A stretch of DNA of 64,000 nucleotides, taken from Flavobacteriaceae bacterium (GTDB taxonomy: Bacteria; Bacteroidota; Bacteroidia; Flavobacteriales; Flavobacteriaceae). Position numbers and translations under genes: made by a program. Within the stretch, counting starts at the first letter, position 1. The number at the start of each line of letters is the position of its first letter. The stretch spans positions 13,825 through 77,824 of the forward strand of contig JAGKWW010000006.1 in NCBI GenBank assembly GCA_021151665.1. Direction: 5' to 3'. The notes under the pieces are model-generated. The model worked only from the letters and a program-made list of their open reading frames with translations. It did no database searches and was not told where the DNA came from. Shown here one piece after another: positions 55,134-63,855 of this stretch.

Positions 55134-55325
55134 ATGATAAACAGAATAATTCGGGCAATAGCTGGTACCTTTGTGCTGATAAGCCTTTTGCTGGCTATCT
55201 ATGTAAACCACAACTGGCTTTGGCTTACAGCCTTTGTAGGCGCCAACCTGCTGCAGTCTTCCATCACAAAATGGTGCCTTATGGAAGATACTTTGAAAAA
55301 ACTCGGTATACGCGACCGCGAGTAG
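55134..55325 (+). CDS. DUF2892 small membrane protein
   Basis: 63 residues: two transmembrane helices joined by a short turn (WLWLTAFVGANLLQSSITKWCLMEDTLKKLG). This matches DUF2892, the membrane part of YgaP-type sulfurtransferases. The Cys in TKWC is conserved in the family. It lies 20 bp after the RND gene and 56 bp before the rhodanese gene, so YgaP appears here as two separate genes. Confidence 0.85.
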   Translation: MINRIIRAIAGTFVLISLLLAIYVNHNWLWLTAFVGANLLQSSITKWCLMEDTLKKLGIRDRE

Positions 55326-55381
55326 TAATTACTCAATAGAATTGTTGGCTAAGGAATTTATAAACCAAAATTTAAACTCTT

Positions 55382-55708
55382 ATGTTCGGACTATTTAAAA
55401 ATATATTTGGAAAATCAGATACCAAGGCATTGCAGCAACTTTTAAGTAACGGTGCGTTCCTTGTAGATGTAAGGACTCCGGGCGAATTTATGCAAGGGCA
55501 CGTTACAGGGTCTGTGAATATACCCCTGAACCAGGTTCAGGCCATGGTGTCAAAATTTACAAATAAAAACGCTGTTGTAGTGTTTTGCCGCAGCGGCGCC
55601 CGTAGCGCCCAGGCGAAAATGATACTGCAAAACAACGGAATTGCCAATGTGGTAAATGGCGGCCCCTGGACCCAGGTACAACAACTGGTGCAGGCATCTG
55701 CCGGTTAA
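55382..55708 (+). CDS. rhodanese-like sulfurtransferase
   Basis: 108 residues, single rhodanese domain. The active-site loop is CRSGARS with the nucleophilic Cys near residue 71; FLVDVRTPGEF (near 27) and GSVNIPLN are the family start motifs. It carries persulfide sulfur and has no signal peptide, so it is cytoplasmic. Next to DUF2892 it forms a split YgaP-like pair. Confidence 0.92.
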   Translation: MFGLFKNIFGKSDTKALQQLLSNGAFLVDVRTPGEFMQGHVTGSVNIPLNQVQAMVSKFTNKNAVVVFCRSGARSAQAKMILQNNGIANVVNGGPWTQVQQLVQASAG

Positions 55709-55721
55709 AAAACAATCAGAC

Positions 55722-55841
55722 ATGGATTACATATTTTTTGGTGTAGTACTAATACACCTCGTAGCCGGCTTCGGGTGGATGATATACAAACTGGAATTCA
55801 GCAGGAGAAAGGGCGGGAAGAAAAACCAGGATGGACCTTAG
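55722..55841 (+). CDS. 39-residue membrane protein
   Basis: Short frame from the ATG at 55722, 13 bp after the rhodanese stop: one transmembrane helix (YIFFGVVLIHLVAGFGWMIY) and a basic tail (SRRKGGKK). Spacing and composition support a real small gene at the end of the operon; I know no function. Confidence 0.6.
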   Translation: MDYIFFGVVLIHLVAGFGWMIYKLEFSRRKGGKKNQDGP

Positions 55842-55890
55842 GCAAAAGTAATATGCAATTAAAATTGACAGTTGCGGTTCAAAAAGCAAA

Positions 55891-56472
55891 CTAAGATAGT
55901 GCCTGTCCGTTTAAGAATTGTATGATCTGCGGGGCATCCATAATATAATGCGGCGTAACGTTTGCCAGTGCATTTTCGGGCATAAACGGCATGCCCGCTG
56001 TGTGGGGTGCCTGGATGATAATGCGCCCCCCATGCTGCCGCACCGCAATAACGCCCTGCGTCCCGTCGGCGTTTGCGCCCGAAAGCAGTATGCAGGTAAG
56101 GTTGGGGCCGTAAACCTGCGCCGCAGACTCAAAAGCCACATCGATGCTTGGCCGGCTGTAGTTTATCTTTTCCGAAATATCCAGTGAAAGGGTACTGTCT
56201 TCTTCAAAAAGAAGGTGGTAATCTGCCGGGGCAATGTAGATACATTCTTCTGCCAGCACGGTTTTATCGTCAAGCTCTCTTACCGGGATATCGGTTTTCA
56301 TGGCGACAAGCTCTTCCAGCATCATGTCTTCGCCGGCTTTGCGGTGCAGTACAATTACCAGCGCGTAGCCCAGTGGCGGTGAAAGCTCCGGGAGTACTTT
56401 CATCAAAACTTCGATGCTCCCCGCAGATCCGCCAATAAGCACAACTTTCTGTTTTACCTTACCTTTTTCCAT
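55891..56472 (-). CDS. cheB: CheB-type methylesterase, catalytic domain only
   Basis: 193 residues with only the CheB esterase domain and no receiver. Catalytic Ser in GGSAGS (near residue 15), His in IVLHRKAGED (near 43) and Asp in LLSGANADGTQG (near 135). CheB removes glutamyl methyl groups from chemoreceptors, but no chemoreceptor, CheA or CheW lies in the window. It overlaps the cheR end by 19 bp, so the two are translationally coupled. Confidence 0.9.
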   Translation of the reverse strand: MEKGKVKQKVVLIGGSAGSIEVLMKVLPELSPPLGYALVIVLHRKAGEDMMLEELVAMKTDIPVRELDDKTVLAEECIYIAPADYHLLFEEDSTLSLDISEKINYSRPSIDVAFESAAQVYGPNLTCILLSGANADGTQGVIAVRQHGGRIIIQAPHTAGMPFMPENALANVTPHYIMDAPQIIQFLNGQALS

Positions 56473-57263
56473 ATTTTTTCTTTTCCAACCTGTTGGTACC
56501 TTGCGGCCATAGGAGAGAACTTAAGCGTTTCCTTGGTTCCCAGGGCCAGGTAGCCAAGCTTTGCAAGCGAATTGTCAAAAAGGGTTAATGCACGTTCCTG
56601 CAACACCTTATCAAAATAAATCATTACGTTGCGGCACAGGATTAGGTCAAACTCGTTAAACGAACCGTCTGAAACCAGGTTATGCTGCGAGAAGACCATT
56701 TTTTGCGAAAGGCTTTCAGGAAACTTGGCGTAGCCATAATTGGCGGTATAATAGCCCGAAAAATCACTTTTCCCGCCGGAGGCTATGTAGTTCTCGGAAT
56801 ACTGTTTCATCATCCGCAGTGGGAAGACGCCTTTGCGCGCCGTTTCGAGTACAGAATGATTAAGGTCGGTTGCGTAGAGTATCGATTTGTGCAGCAAATT
56901 GGCTTCCTGAAGCATAATGGCTACAGAATATACCTCTTCTCCGGTAGAGCAGCCGGCATGCCATATCCTTATAAAAGGCTTTGTGCCGATGGATGGCAGC
57001 ACCTCGTTGCGCAATACCCGGTAGTAATGCGGGTCCCTGAACATTTCGGTAACATTTACCGTAATTTCTTCCACCAACCGCCGCAGATAGCTGTGGTCAT
57101 ACCGTATGCGTGAAAGAAATGCCGCAAACGACGGAAAGCCGTCGAGGTTGATCAGCCGGTCTATGCGCCGCCTGAAAGAGGCCCTGGCATATCCGCTGAA
57201 ATCGTAACCGTAATGTTCATAAATGTCATTCACCAAAAGATCTAGTTCCCGGTCATCAATCAT
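56454..57263 (-). CDS. cheR: CheR-type protein-glutamate methyltransferase
   Basis: 269 residues, CheR N-terminal helices followed by the SAM domain: IWHAGCSTGEEVYSVAIML (SAM-binding, split near residues 101-119) and FDLILCRNVMIYFD (near 210). It has no TPR or pentapeptide tail. It methylates Glu side chains with S-adenosylmethionine; the acceptor here is unknown and might be a sensor kinase domain from the same block. Precedes cheB and follows a lone receiver gene by 4 bp. Confidence 0.9.
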   Translation of the reverse strand: MIDDRELDLLVNDIYEHYGYDFSGYARASFRRRIDRLINLDGFPSFAAFLSRIRYDHSYLRRLVEEITVNVTEMFRDPHYYRVLRNEVLPSIGTKPFIRIWHAGCSTGEEVYSVAIMLQEANLLHKSILYATDLNHSVLETARKGVFPLRMMKQYSENYIASGGKSDFSGYYTANYGYAKFPESLSQKMVFSQHNLVSDGSFNEFDLILCRNVMIYFDKVLQERALTLFDNSLAKLGYLALGTKETLKFSPMAARYQQVGKEKIWKKVR

Positions 57264-57267
57264 AACA

Positions 57268-57636
57268 TCATTTTTGGTAATTCAAGATACTTAAGAGCTT
57301 ATCTACATCAATAGGTTTAGAAATATAATCGTCGGCGCCGGCATTAAGGCATTTTTCACGGTCGCCCACCATAGCCTGTGCAGTAACAGCCACCACCGGA
57401 ATACGCTCTCTCGAAGGAATGGCTTTTATTAGTGGTATGGCTTCATAACCATCCATGTCAGGCATCATCATATCCAGCAATATCGTATCTACCGGCTCAT
57501 CGGTTTCAAGCAGGTTTAGCGCCTCACCGGCGCCGGTGCACGAAAGCACTTCAAATCCGCTGGCCTTCAATGTGGCCGTGAGCGCAAAAATGTTGCGCGG
57601 GTCGTCATCAATAATCAGTACTCTCGTTTTTTCCAT
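57268..57636 (-). CDS. single-domain response regulator
   Basis: 122 residues, a CheY-like receiver with phospho-Asp in ILLDMMMPDMDGYE (Asp near residue 57), acidic DDD near 10-12, Thr in VTAQAM and Lys in ISKPID. No output domain. It is strikingly similar to the third receiver of the adjacent hybrid kinase (shared DDDxRNI, LLDMMMP-DMDGYE-like and MxGDREKCxNAGAxDYIxKPxDVD features), which marks a local duplication. Confidence 0.93.
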   Translation of the reverse strand: MEKTRVLIIDDDPRNIFALTATLKASGFEVLSCTGAGEALNLLETDEPVDTILLDMMMPDMDGYEAIPLIKAIPSRERIPVVAVTAQAMVGDREKCLNAGADDYISKPIDVDKLLSILNYQK

Positions 57637-57657
57637 TGCATTTTTTTAAATTTAATA

Positions 57658-60600
57658 TTACTGCCTGTCATACAGCCATACGCGCAGCAGTGACAGCAGC
57701 TGGTCTACGTCTACCGGCTTTGTTATGTAATCTGATGCACCCGCATTAATGCACTTTTCCCGGTCGCCAGTCATAGCTTTTGCAGTAACCGCAATAACAG
57801 GCAGGCTTTTAAAGCGCTTGTCTTTGCGGATACGGGTTGCGGTTTCGTATCCGTCCATATTTGGCATCATCATGTCCAGCAGCACCACGTCTATCTCAGG
57901 ATTCTGGTCCAGCATCCTCAGGGCCTCCTTGCCATCCATGGCCGAAAGCACATTAACCTTCAGCGATTCGAGGGCTTTGGTAAGCGAATAGATGTTGCGC
58001 ACATCGTCATCTACAACCAATATCGATTTTTCGTGCAGTATATTGTTCAGAATGTTTACTTTGCGGGGCTTTTCGTTCTTTTTATTTTCTTCTACCAGGT
58101 GCAGGAACAACGAGACCTCATCCAGCATTCTTTGGTAAGAGTGCGCTGTTTTTATCACAATGGAGTCGGCATACTTCTTAAGTTTCAGCTCTTCTTTCAT
58201 CGAAAGGCTTTTGCCTGTAAATACAATAACCGGAAGGTTTTCCAGCCCTGGATTTTTCTTTACATTTTCAAGTATATCATAAGCCTGCTTATCGGGTATC
58301 CCCATATCGAGTATCACACAGTCTGCCTTATTGTCGAGCAGTGCGGTTACCCCTTCCTGTACTTCGCTTTTTATTTCGCTGTTGATGTTATTGGTTTCCA
58401 GGAAATAGGCAAGCGCACGGGCATGTTTAGGGTTATCTTCGATGATAAGAACCTTTTGCGATTCTTTGCTGATGATATGCTCTATCCTGCGGAAAACTTC
58501 GGGTATCTGCTCATAGGCGGCAGGCTTGTCAAGAAAATTAACCGCTCCCTTCATCAGGCTTTCGCGCTTCAGCTTGTGCGATGACATGATGTGCACCGGA
58601 ATGTGCTTGGTAACCGAATTCGACTTGAGTTCTTCCATTACCTCCCACCCGCTCTTCATAGGCAGCTCAATGTCCAGCAGTATGCCCACGGGTTTGTATG
58701 AAAGCGCCAGGTTCATGGCCTGGTCGCCCCGCACAGAAACGATACCCTTATAACCGTTCTTGCGGGTAAAGTCGAGCAGCGTTTTGGCAAAAGCCGTATC
58801 GTCTTCCACAATGAGCATGGTCCTGTCGTCTTTCCCAACGTTGTCTCGGTCATCGGGTACTGCTTCCGGTATTGCCTTGCTTAGGTATTTGCGCTCCGGC
58901 ATCCCGGCCCTCTCTCTAATCTCTGCCTGGGCTATGCTTTGCTGCACCGGCGCTGGCTCTGCGGAAGGCAACTGCGAAGCGGCCCCAATCACGGGAATCG
59001 AAAGGGTAAACTCACTGCCCTCGCCCAGCCTGCTCCAGAGTGTGATCTCGCCCCCCAAAAGTTTGGCAAGCTCGCGGCTGATAGATAGCCCGAGGCCGGT
59101 ACCGCCATACTTTCGTTTGGTAGAGCCATCTGCCTGCTGGAACGCCTCAAATATAAGCGGCTGTTTTTCCAGGGGTATGCCTATCCCTGTGTCTTTAACA
59201 CGGAAGAGTACTTCCTGCCCGCTGTCGCCCGCTTTTTCTATCTGCAGCGTTACTGCTCCCTCTGATGTAAACTTTATGGCATTGCTCAGCAGGTTTTTCA
59301 ATATCTGCTCAAGGCGCATCTTGTCGGTTTTTACCACCAGAGGAGCATCTTTATCTACGATGTTAAGTTGTATCCCTTTTTCTATCGCCATCTGTTCAAA
59401 CAGGTTTTTCATCCCTGTAGTGACTTCATTGATGGCAAGGTCCTGGAACTCCAGGTCCATCTTGCCGGCTTCAATTTTCGAAAGGTCAAGTATTTCGTCG
59501 ATAAGGCCTAGGAGCCCGTTGCCGGAACTTTGTATAACGCGCGCAAATTCGGTTTGCTCGTCTGTCATATTCTTCTCCTGGTTTTCGGCAAGGAGCCTGC
59601 TTAGCAGCAAGATAGAATTGAGCGGCGTGCGCAGCTCGTGCGACATATTTGCCAGGAACTCGCTTTTATAACGTGTGCTCAGCTCGAGGTCTTCGGTCTT
59701 TTTTTGTATCTCCAGGTTACGCTCTTCCAGCAGCACGCTTCGTTCTGCAAGCTCCTCATTGGTTTGCTGCAGCTCTTCCTGCTGCACCCGGAGCTCTTCT
59801 TCGCTGGCCTGGAGTTTTTCGGTTTGTGTTTCGAGCTCTGCGTTTATGCTTTCCAGCTCACTGTGCTGCGCCCTGAGTTCCTCGCTTTGTGCCTGTGTTT
59901 CTTCCAGCAGCTCCTGTATACGCTTGCGGTTTTGGGCGGCGCGCAGGGCTACGGCAATATTATTTGATACTTCCTGCAGGAAGCTGACTTCCCGTGAATC
60001 GTAATGGCTTATTGCTGCAAGTTCTATAACTCCGGTTATCAGCCCGTCTGACAACGGTATTGCAATAATATGTGTGGGCAGCGCTTCGCCAAGTGCATAG
60101 CTTATTTTTATTGCTTCCGATCCCGGCAGTTCCAGTTCCTGCAGCGTTCCCGAAGCAGCGGCCTGCCCCGAAAGGCCCTCGCCGATGCGAATGTATTCGC
60201 GCTCACGGGCGGGCTTATAACCAAAGCCTGAAGTATATTGCAGCGTATTGCCCTGAATAGTGTAGAGTACTGCGGCCTGAGTATTGGTGTAGCCCGCAAT
60301 AAAGGTAAGTATATCGGCGCAAAGCTGCTCAATGGTCTTTTCGCCTATCATAACATTGTTTAGTCCGGCAATGCCGCTTTGGTGCCACTCTCTATCGCTA
60401 AGTTCACGAAACGCATCATCCAACGAAGCCGCCATTGCATTGAGTGATACAGCTACGGCGCCAAGGGCATCGCTCTCGCTGTCATCTACACGCGTTGCGT
60501 AGTTTCCTGCAGAGATCTGGGTAGCCACATTGCTTATTACGCGTATACGATCGGCAGTTTCCCGTTCGCTTTCTAAAAGGCGGTTGTGCAGCCTGGTGCG

Positions 60601-61221
60601 TTCGTTATAATCGCGGAGGATGCGGACAAAGAACAGCCCACTGATACTCAATGCCAGTAAAGCCGCTACAACGATAAGCACAGAGCTGTACAGTCCATAC
60701 TTTTTGGATGTAGCAATGCGTTGGTCGAGCAGGCTTTGCTCAATGGTTTCCATCCTTCGGAAAATCTGGCGCATGCTGGCCATAAGGGTCTTGCCGGCAT
60801 TAAGGTCTTCTGCCACTACCGGAAGCCCCCTGCGCTTATCGGCAACCCTTTTACCAAGAAATTTGAAAAACTCGTTGCGCAGCGGCCTGAGCTCCCTTAG
60901 GTTTTGCTGCTGTATCTCATTGTCCTGAGTGAGGACGTCTACTTTATCAAAATAAGCATCCGCCCTTTCTTCGGCATTGGTAAACCGGTCCAGCGACTGT
61001 TCGTCGCCGGTTATCATATATCCCCTTACGGTAGTCTGTGCGTCCAGCAGGGTTCCCGAACCTTCGTTAAGGTTGTAAATTACTTCCTGCGTATGGTTTA
61101 CCCATTCATTGCTGCTCAGCAGGCTCTGGATGCTGAGATAGGAAGCAAGGCTGCTGATGATGAGTATGAGCAGCGATGCCCCAAAACTCATCAGCAGGTT
61201 CCGTTTGAATTTTCCGTTCAT
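57658..61221 (-). CDS. hybrid sensor histidine kinase, CHASE3-HAMP-GAF-HK-REC-REC-REC
   Basis: 1187 residues. Transmembrane helix (8-32), periplasmic CHASE3-like helical domain (35-172), second transmembrane helix (176-198), HAMP-like region (200-275), GAF (285-430), coiled coil (435-535, Glu/Gln-rich), HisKA with H box ANMSHELRTPLNS, HATPase with NLLSNAIKF, DTGIGIP and GTGLGLSIS, and three receivers (Asp in GILLDIELP, CVILDMGIP, VVLLDMMMP). All key residues are intact. The order suggests an extracytoplasmic signal fed to a phosphorelay with branching receivers. Adjacent to the lone receiver (22 bp). Confidence 0.92.
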   Translation of the reverse strand: MNGKFKRNLLMSFGASLLILIISSLASYLSIQSLLSSNEWVNHTQEVIYNLNEGSGTLLDAQTTVRGYMITGDEQSLDRFTNAEERADAYFDKVDVLTQDNEIQQQNLRELRPLRNEFFKFLGKRVADKRRGLPVVAEDLNAGKTLMASMRQIFRRMETIEQSLLDQRIATSKKYGLYSSVLIVVAALLALSISGLFFVRILRDYNERTRLHNRLLESERETADRIRVISNVATQISAGNYATRVDDSESDALGAVAVSLNAMAASLDDAFRELSDREWHQSGIAGLNNVMIGEKTIEQLCADILTFIAGYTNTQAAVLYTIQGNTLQYTSGFGYKPAREREYIRIGEGLSGQAAASGTLQELELPGSEAIKISYALGEALPTHIIAIPLSDGLITGVIELAAISHYDSREVSFLQEVSNNIAVALRAAQNRKRIQELLEETQAQSEELRAQHSELESINAELETQTEKLQASEEELRVQQEELQQTNEELAERSVLLEERNLEIQKKTEDLELSTRYKSEFLANMSHELRTPLNSILLLSRLLAENQEKNMTDEQTEFARVIQSSGNGLLGLIDEILDLSKIEAGKMDLEFQDLAINEVTTGMKNLFEQMAIEKGIQLNIVDKDAPLVVKTDKMRLEQILKNLLSNAIKFTSEGAVTLQIEKAGDSGQEVLFRVKDTGIGIPLEKQPLIFEAFQQADGSTKRKYGGTGLGLSISRELAKLLGGEITLWSRLGEGSEFTLSIPVIGAASQLPSAEPAPVQQSIAQAEIRERAGMPERKYLSKAIPEAVPDDRDNVGKDDRTMLIVEDDTAFAKTLLDFTRKNGYKGIVSVRGDQAMNLALSYKPVGILLDIELPMKSGWEVMEELKSNSVTKHIPVHIMSSHKLKRESLMKGAVNFLDKPAAYEQIPEVFRRIEHIISKESQKVLIIEDNPKHARALAYFLETNNINSEIKSEVQEGVTALLDNKADCVILDMGIPDKQAYDILENVKKNPGLENLPVIVFTGKSLSMKEELKLKKYADSIVIKTAHSYQRMLDEVSLFLHLVEENKKNEKPRKVNILNNILHEKSILVVDDDVRNIYSLTKALESLKVNVLSAMDGKEALRMLDQNPEIDVVLLDMMMPNMDGYETATRIRKDKRFKSLPVIAVTAKAMTGDREKCINAGASDYITKPVDVDQLLSLLRVWLYDRQ

Positions 61222-61248
61222 CTTGATCTATTTTTTATTAGTTGGTGG

Positions 61249-62811
61249 TTATTGTACGGGCAGCACTATTGTAAAACTTGCCCCGTTTCCGGGGGTGCTG
61301 CGGGCGGTAATAAGCCCATTGTGCTTATCTATGATCTTCTTGGCAATGGCCAGCCCAATCCCGGTTCCTTCATAACTGTTGCGGTCATTAAGACTCTGGA
61401 ATATGATGAATATCTTATCCAGGAAGCGCTCATCAAAGCCGATACCGTTATCACTTACGGTAATCCGGGTGTAGGCGCCTGCAGGATCCGGTGGGGCTGC
61501 AATATCTTTTGCGGCAATACGCTCTGCCGTAATCGAGATTTCGGGCGGAACGCCTTCCCTTACAAACTTGAGGGAATTGCTTATAAGGTTCTGAAAAACC
61601 TGGCGCATCTGGCTGGGCACACATTTTATCGCCGGCAACGGCGTATTGGTTATATAGGCATGTTTTTCTTCTATTAAATAATCGAAATCAGTGAGCACCT
61701 CCTGCAATACCATATTGAGGTCGGTATGCTCGGGTTCTACATTGCTCGAGAGCCTCGAATAATCGAGGAGGTCTGTGATGAGGCGGTTCATACGTTCTGC
61801 CGAACGGATGGTTCGGGACACATAGTCTTCGGCCTTTTCGTCATCTTTCAGGTATTTTTCTCGAAGTATTTTTACAAAAAGCTCTATCTTCCTGATAGGC
61901 TCCTTTAAATCGTGAGATACTACCCACGCAAATTGCTGCAGCTCATGATTGCGCAGTTCGAGCTCTTCATTTTTTCCCGTGAGTTCGGCCGTGCGCTGGT
62001 CTACCCTGCTTTCCAGGATTTCGGTAGTTAGTTTCTGCTCCTGTATATCGGTAAAAGTGCCCACCCAGCGGTGTATGGCTCCGTTACTTTTCACGGGCAC
62101 TATTTTCAGCCTGAAATACCTGTATTTTTTGCTGGCCAGATGCATCAGGCGCATTTCGCAGCAAAATTCCCTGCCCTGCTTCAGATACTCCTGCAAGCCG
62201 GAACACAAGTGATGGTCATCTGGATGGGGTTCCGGAAATTTGTCGGCGTCCTGAGAATAATCGTACCAGTGGTCATTTACATACTCAATATGCCCTTCAT
62301 TAGAAATGGTAAAGGCAATTTCGGGCAGCGAATTCAATACAGACCTCAGCTCTTCCATACGCGTAGCCAGCTTTTCCTGAGCCTCTTTGCGTATCTCTAT
62401 CTCTTTAGATAATACATCGCGTATGTTCTTCAGCTCTGTCTTCTGCTCCGACAGCTTCATGAATGTCTTTACCTTCATGATAAGCAGGTCGGGGTCTACC
62501 GGCTTGGTAATATAATCTACGCCCCCGGCTTCGTATCCTTTGGAAATATATCTTTTATCCTTATTTAATGCCGAAAGAAAAATTACGGGGATGTCTTTTG
62601 TGCGGCTGCTTCCTGAAAGGGTTTCTACAACTTCAAACCCATCCATCCCCGGCATTTGCACATCCATGATTATGAGCGAGTAGGTTCGCTTAAGTATCTT
62701 TATAAGGGCCTCTTCACCCGAAAGGGCAGAGTCTGTTGGGATACCATGCAAATCAAGTATTTTTTGAAGCGCGATAATATTGGCGCTTATGTCGTCTACA
62801 ATTAATACCAT
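61249..62811 (-). CDS. response-regulator-fused PAS sensor histidine kinase
   Basis: 520 residues from the ATG at 62811; the frame extends upstream to 62856, but the -7 element there puts it before the transcript. REC domain (1-120, VLIVDDIS and IIMDVQMPGMDGFE), coiled coil, PAS (around 165-290, AFTISNEGHIEYVND), HisKA with H box AWVVSHDLKEPIRKI and HATPase with NLISNSLKFV, DNGIGFDE and GTGIGLAI. No transmembrane segment. The receiver at the start means that it can take phosphoryl groups from the upstream relay. Begins the signalling operon that runs to cheB. Confidence 0.92.
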   Translation of the reverse strand: MVLIVDDISANIIALQKILDLHGIPTDSALSGEEALIKILKRTYSLIIMDVQMPGMDGFEVVETLSGSSRTKDIPVIFLSALNKDKRYISKGYEAGGVDYITKPVDPDLLIMKVKTFMKLSEQKTELKNIRDVLSKEIEIRKEAQEKLATRMEELRSVLNSLPEIAFTISNEGHIEYVNDHWYDYSQDADKFPEPHPDDHHLCSGLQEYLKQGREFCCEMRLMHLASKKYRYFRLKIVPVKSNGAIHRWVGTFTDIQEQKLTTEILESRVDQRTAELTGKNEELELRNHELQQFAWVVSHDLKEPIRKIELFVKILREKYLKDDEKAEDYVSRTIRSAERMNRLITDLLDYSRLSSNVEPEHTDLNMVLQEVLTDFDYLIEEKHAYITNTPLPAIKCVPSQMRQVFQNLISNSLKFVREGVPPEISITAERIAAKDIAAPPDPAGAYTRITVSDNGIGFDERFLDKIFIIFQSLNDRNSYEGTGIGLAIAKKIIDKHNGLITARSTPGNGASFTIVLPVQ

Positions 62812-62853
62812 AGTAAGGCTTAGGTGGCATGCAGTCTTTCTACTGCAATCTCC

Positions 62854-62861
62854 CAAAAATA
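62854..62861 (-). promoter_or_regulatory. -7 element TATTTTTG for the signalling operon
   Basis: Perfect TAnnTTTG on the minus strand, 43 bp before the ATG at 62811, with a leader of about 37 nt. Confidence 0.5.
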
Positions 62862-62953
62862 TAAAATGAAACTTTAACGTTATGTTAAAAAAACCTTTAC
62901 AACCTATTGATAATCATTTGTTTTTAACATTTATTTAAGAAGTAGCGCAGGTA

Positions 62954-63853
62954 TCAACGATGTTCCTTATACACATTCGGACGTACAGAGTTCAGGATAT
63001 CGCAATATTCATTTTCAGTTAGTTGCTTTCCGCTAAATGCCAGAACGGCCCGCTGAAGCTGTTCCATGGTGCGGGGCCCTGCTAACACCGAAGTTACCGA
63101 AGGATGGGCGGCCACATATTGATAAGCGGCAAGATCGGGATCCTGGCCACCGGGAAGTGCGTTTCTAAAGCTGATTACCTTATCAGCGATTTCCTCTGCA
63201 TCCATGCCGAGGTAGCCATGTGCGGGCTTACCCGCCAAAAGCCCGCCGGCCATAGCCCCCCGCGCCAGTACACCAATGTTATTTTGCTCCAGGAGCGCCA
63301 GGGTTTCCTCTTCCGGCCGGCGGTCGAGGTAACTGTATTGCGTCATTACCGCTGCAATACCGGGATGCTTTACATATTCGCGTATAACGTTGGGGCGAAT
63401 GCTAGAGATTCCGTATTCGCGTATCTTGCCTGAATCTTTAAGGCGTTCAAACGCCTCGAGCACCTCGTCGGCAGGGTCTTCTGCCGTGCCTCCGTGTAAC
63501 AGGTAGAGGTCGATATAATCTGTATCAAGCCGCTTTAGGCTCCCGTCAATTGCCTCCAGGATATACGCTTTCCGTGGGCACCAATCCCATCCCGAGCCAT
63601 CTTCCTTCCAGCGGTTGCCTACCTTGGTAGAAATGTGTACATCCTGCCGCCGGCCCTTCAGCGCCCTGCCGAGTAGTTTTTCATTTTCGCCATGCTCATA
63701 CAGGTCGGCGGTATCAAAAAGGTTGATGCCTGACGCTACCGCATGGGCAATAATGGCTTCGTTGTTTTGAGAAGATTCCGCTTTCAAAGACATGCAGCCA
63801 AAGGAAACCCTGCTGATGTTAAAGCCTGTTCTCCCAAGTATTTTGTACTCCAT
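62954..63853 (-). CDS. aldo/keto reductase
   Basis: 299 residues. AKR signature: catalytic Asp-Tyr in FDTADLYEHGENE (near residue 46-52), Lys in TKVGNRW (near 76), His in YLLHGGT (near 119), and a C-terminal NADPH-binding stretch SVLAGPRTMEQL. AKRs reduce carbonyls with NADPH; the substrate is unknown. It stands 2 bp after the esterase-like gene on the same strand, so is probably cotranscribed in a sugar-related operon. Confidence 0.92.
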   Translation of the reverse strand: MEYKILGRTGFNISRVSFGCMSLKAESSQNNEAIIAHAVASGINLFDTADLYEHGENEKLLGRALKGRRQDVHISTKVGNRWKEDGSGWDWCPRKAYILEAIDGSLKRLDTDYIDLYLLHGGTAEDPADEVLEAFERLKDSGKIREYGISSIRPNVIREYVKHPGIAAVMTQYSYLDRRPEEETLALLEQNNIGVLARGAMAGGLLAGKPAHGYLGMDAEEIADKVISFRNALPGGQDPDLAAYQYVAAHPSVTSVLAGPRTMEQLQRAVLAFSGKQLTENEYCDILNSVRPNVYKEHR

Positions 63854-63855
63854 AT

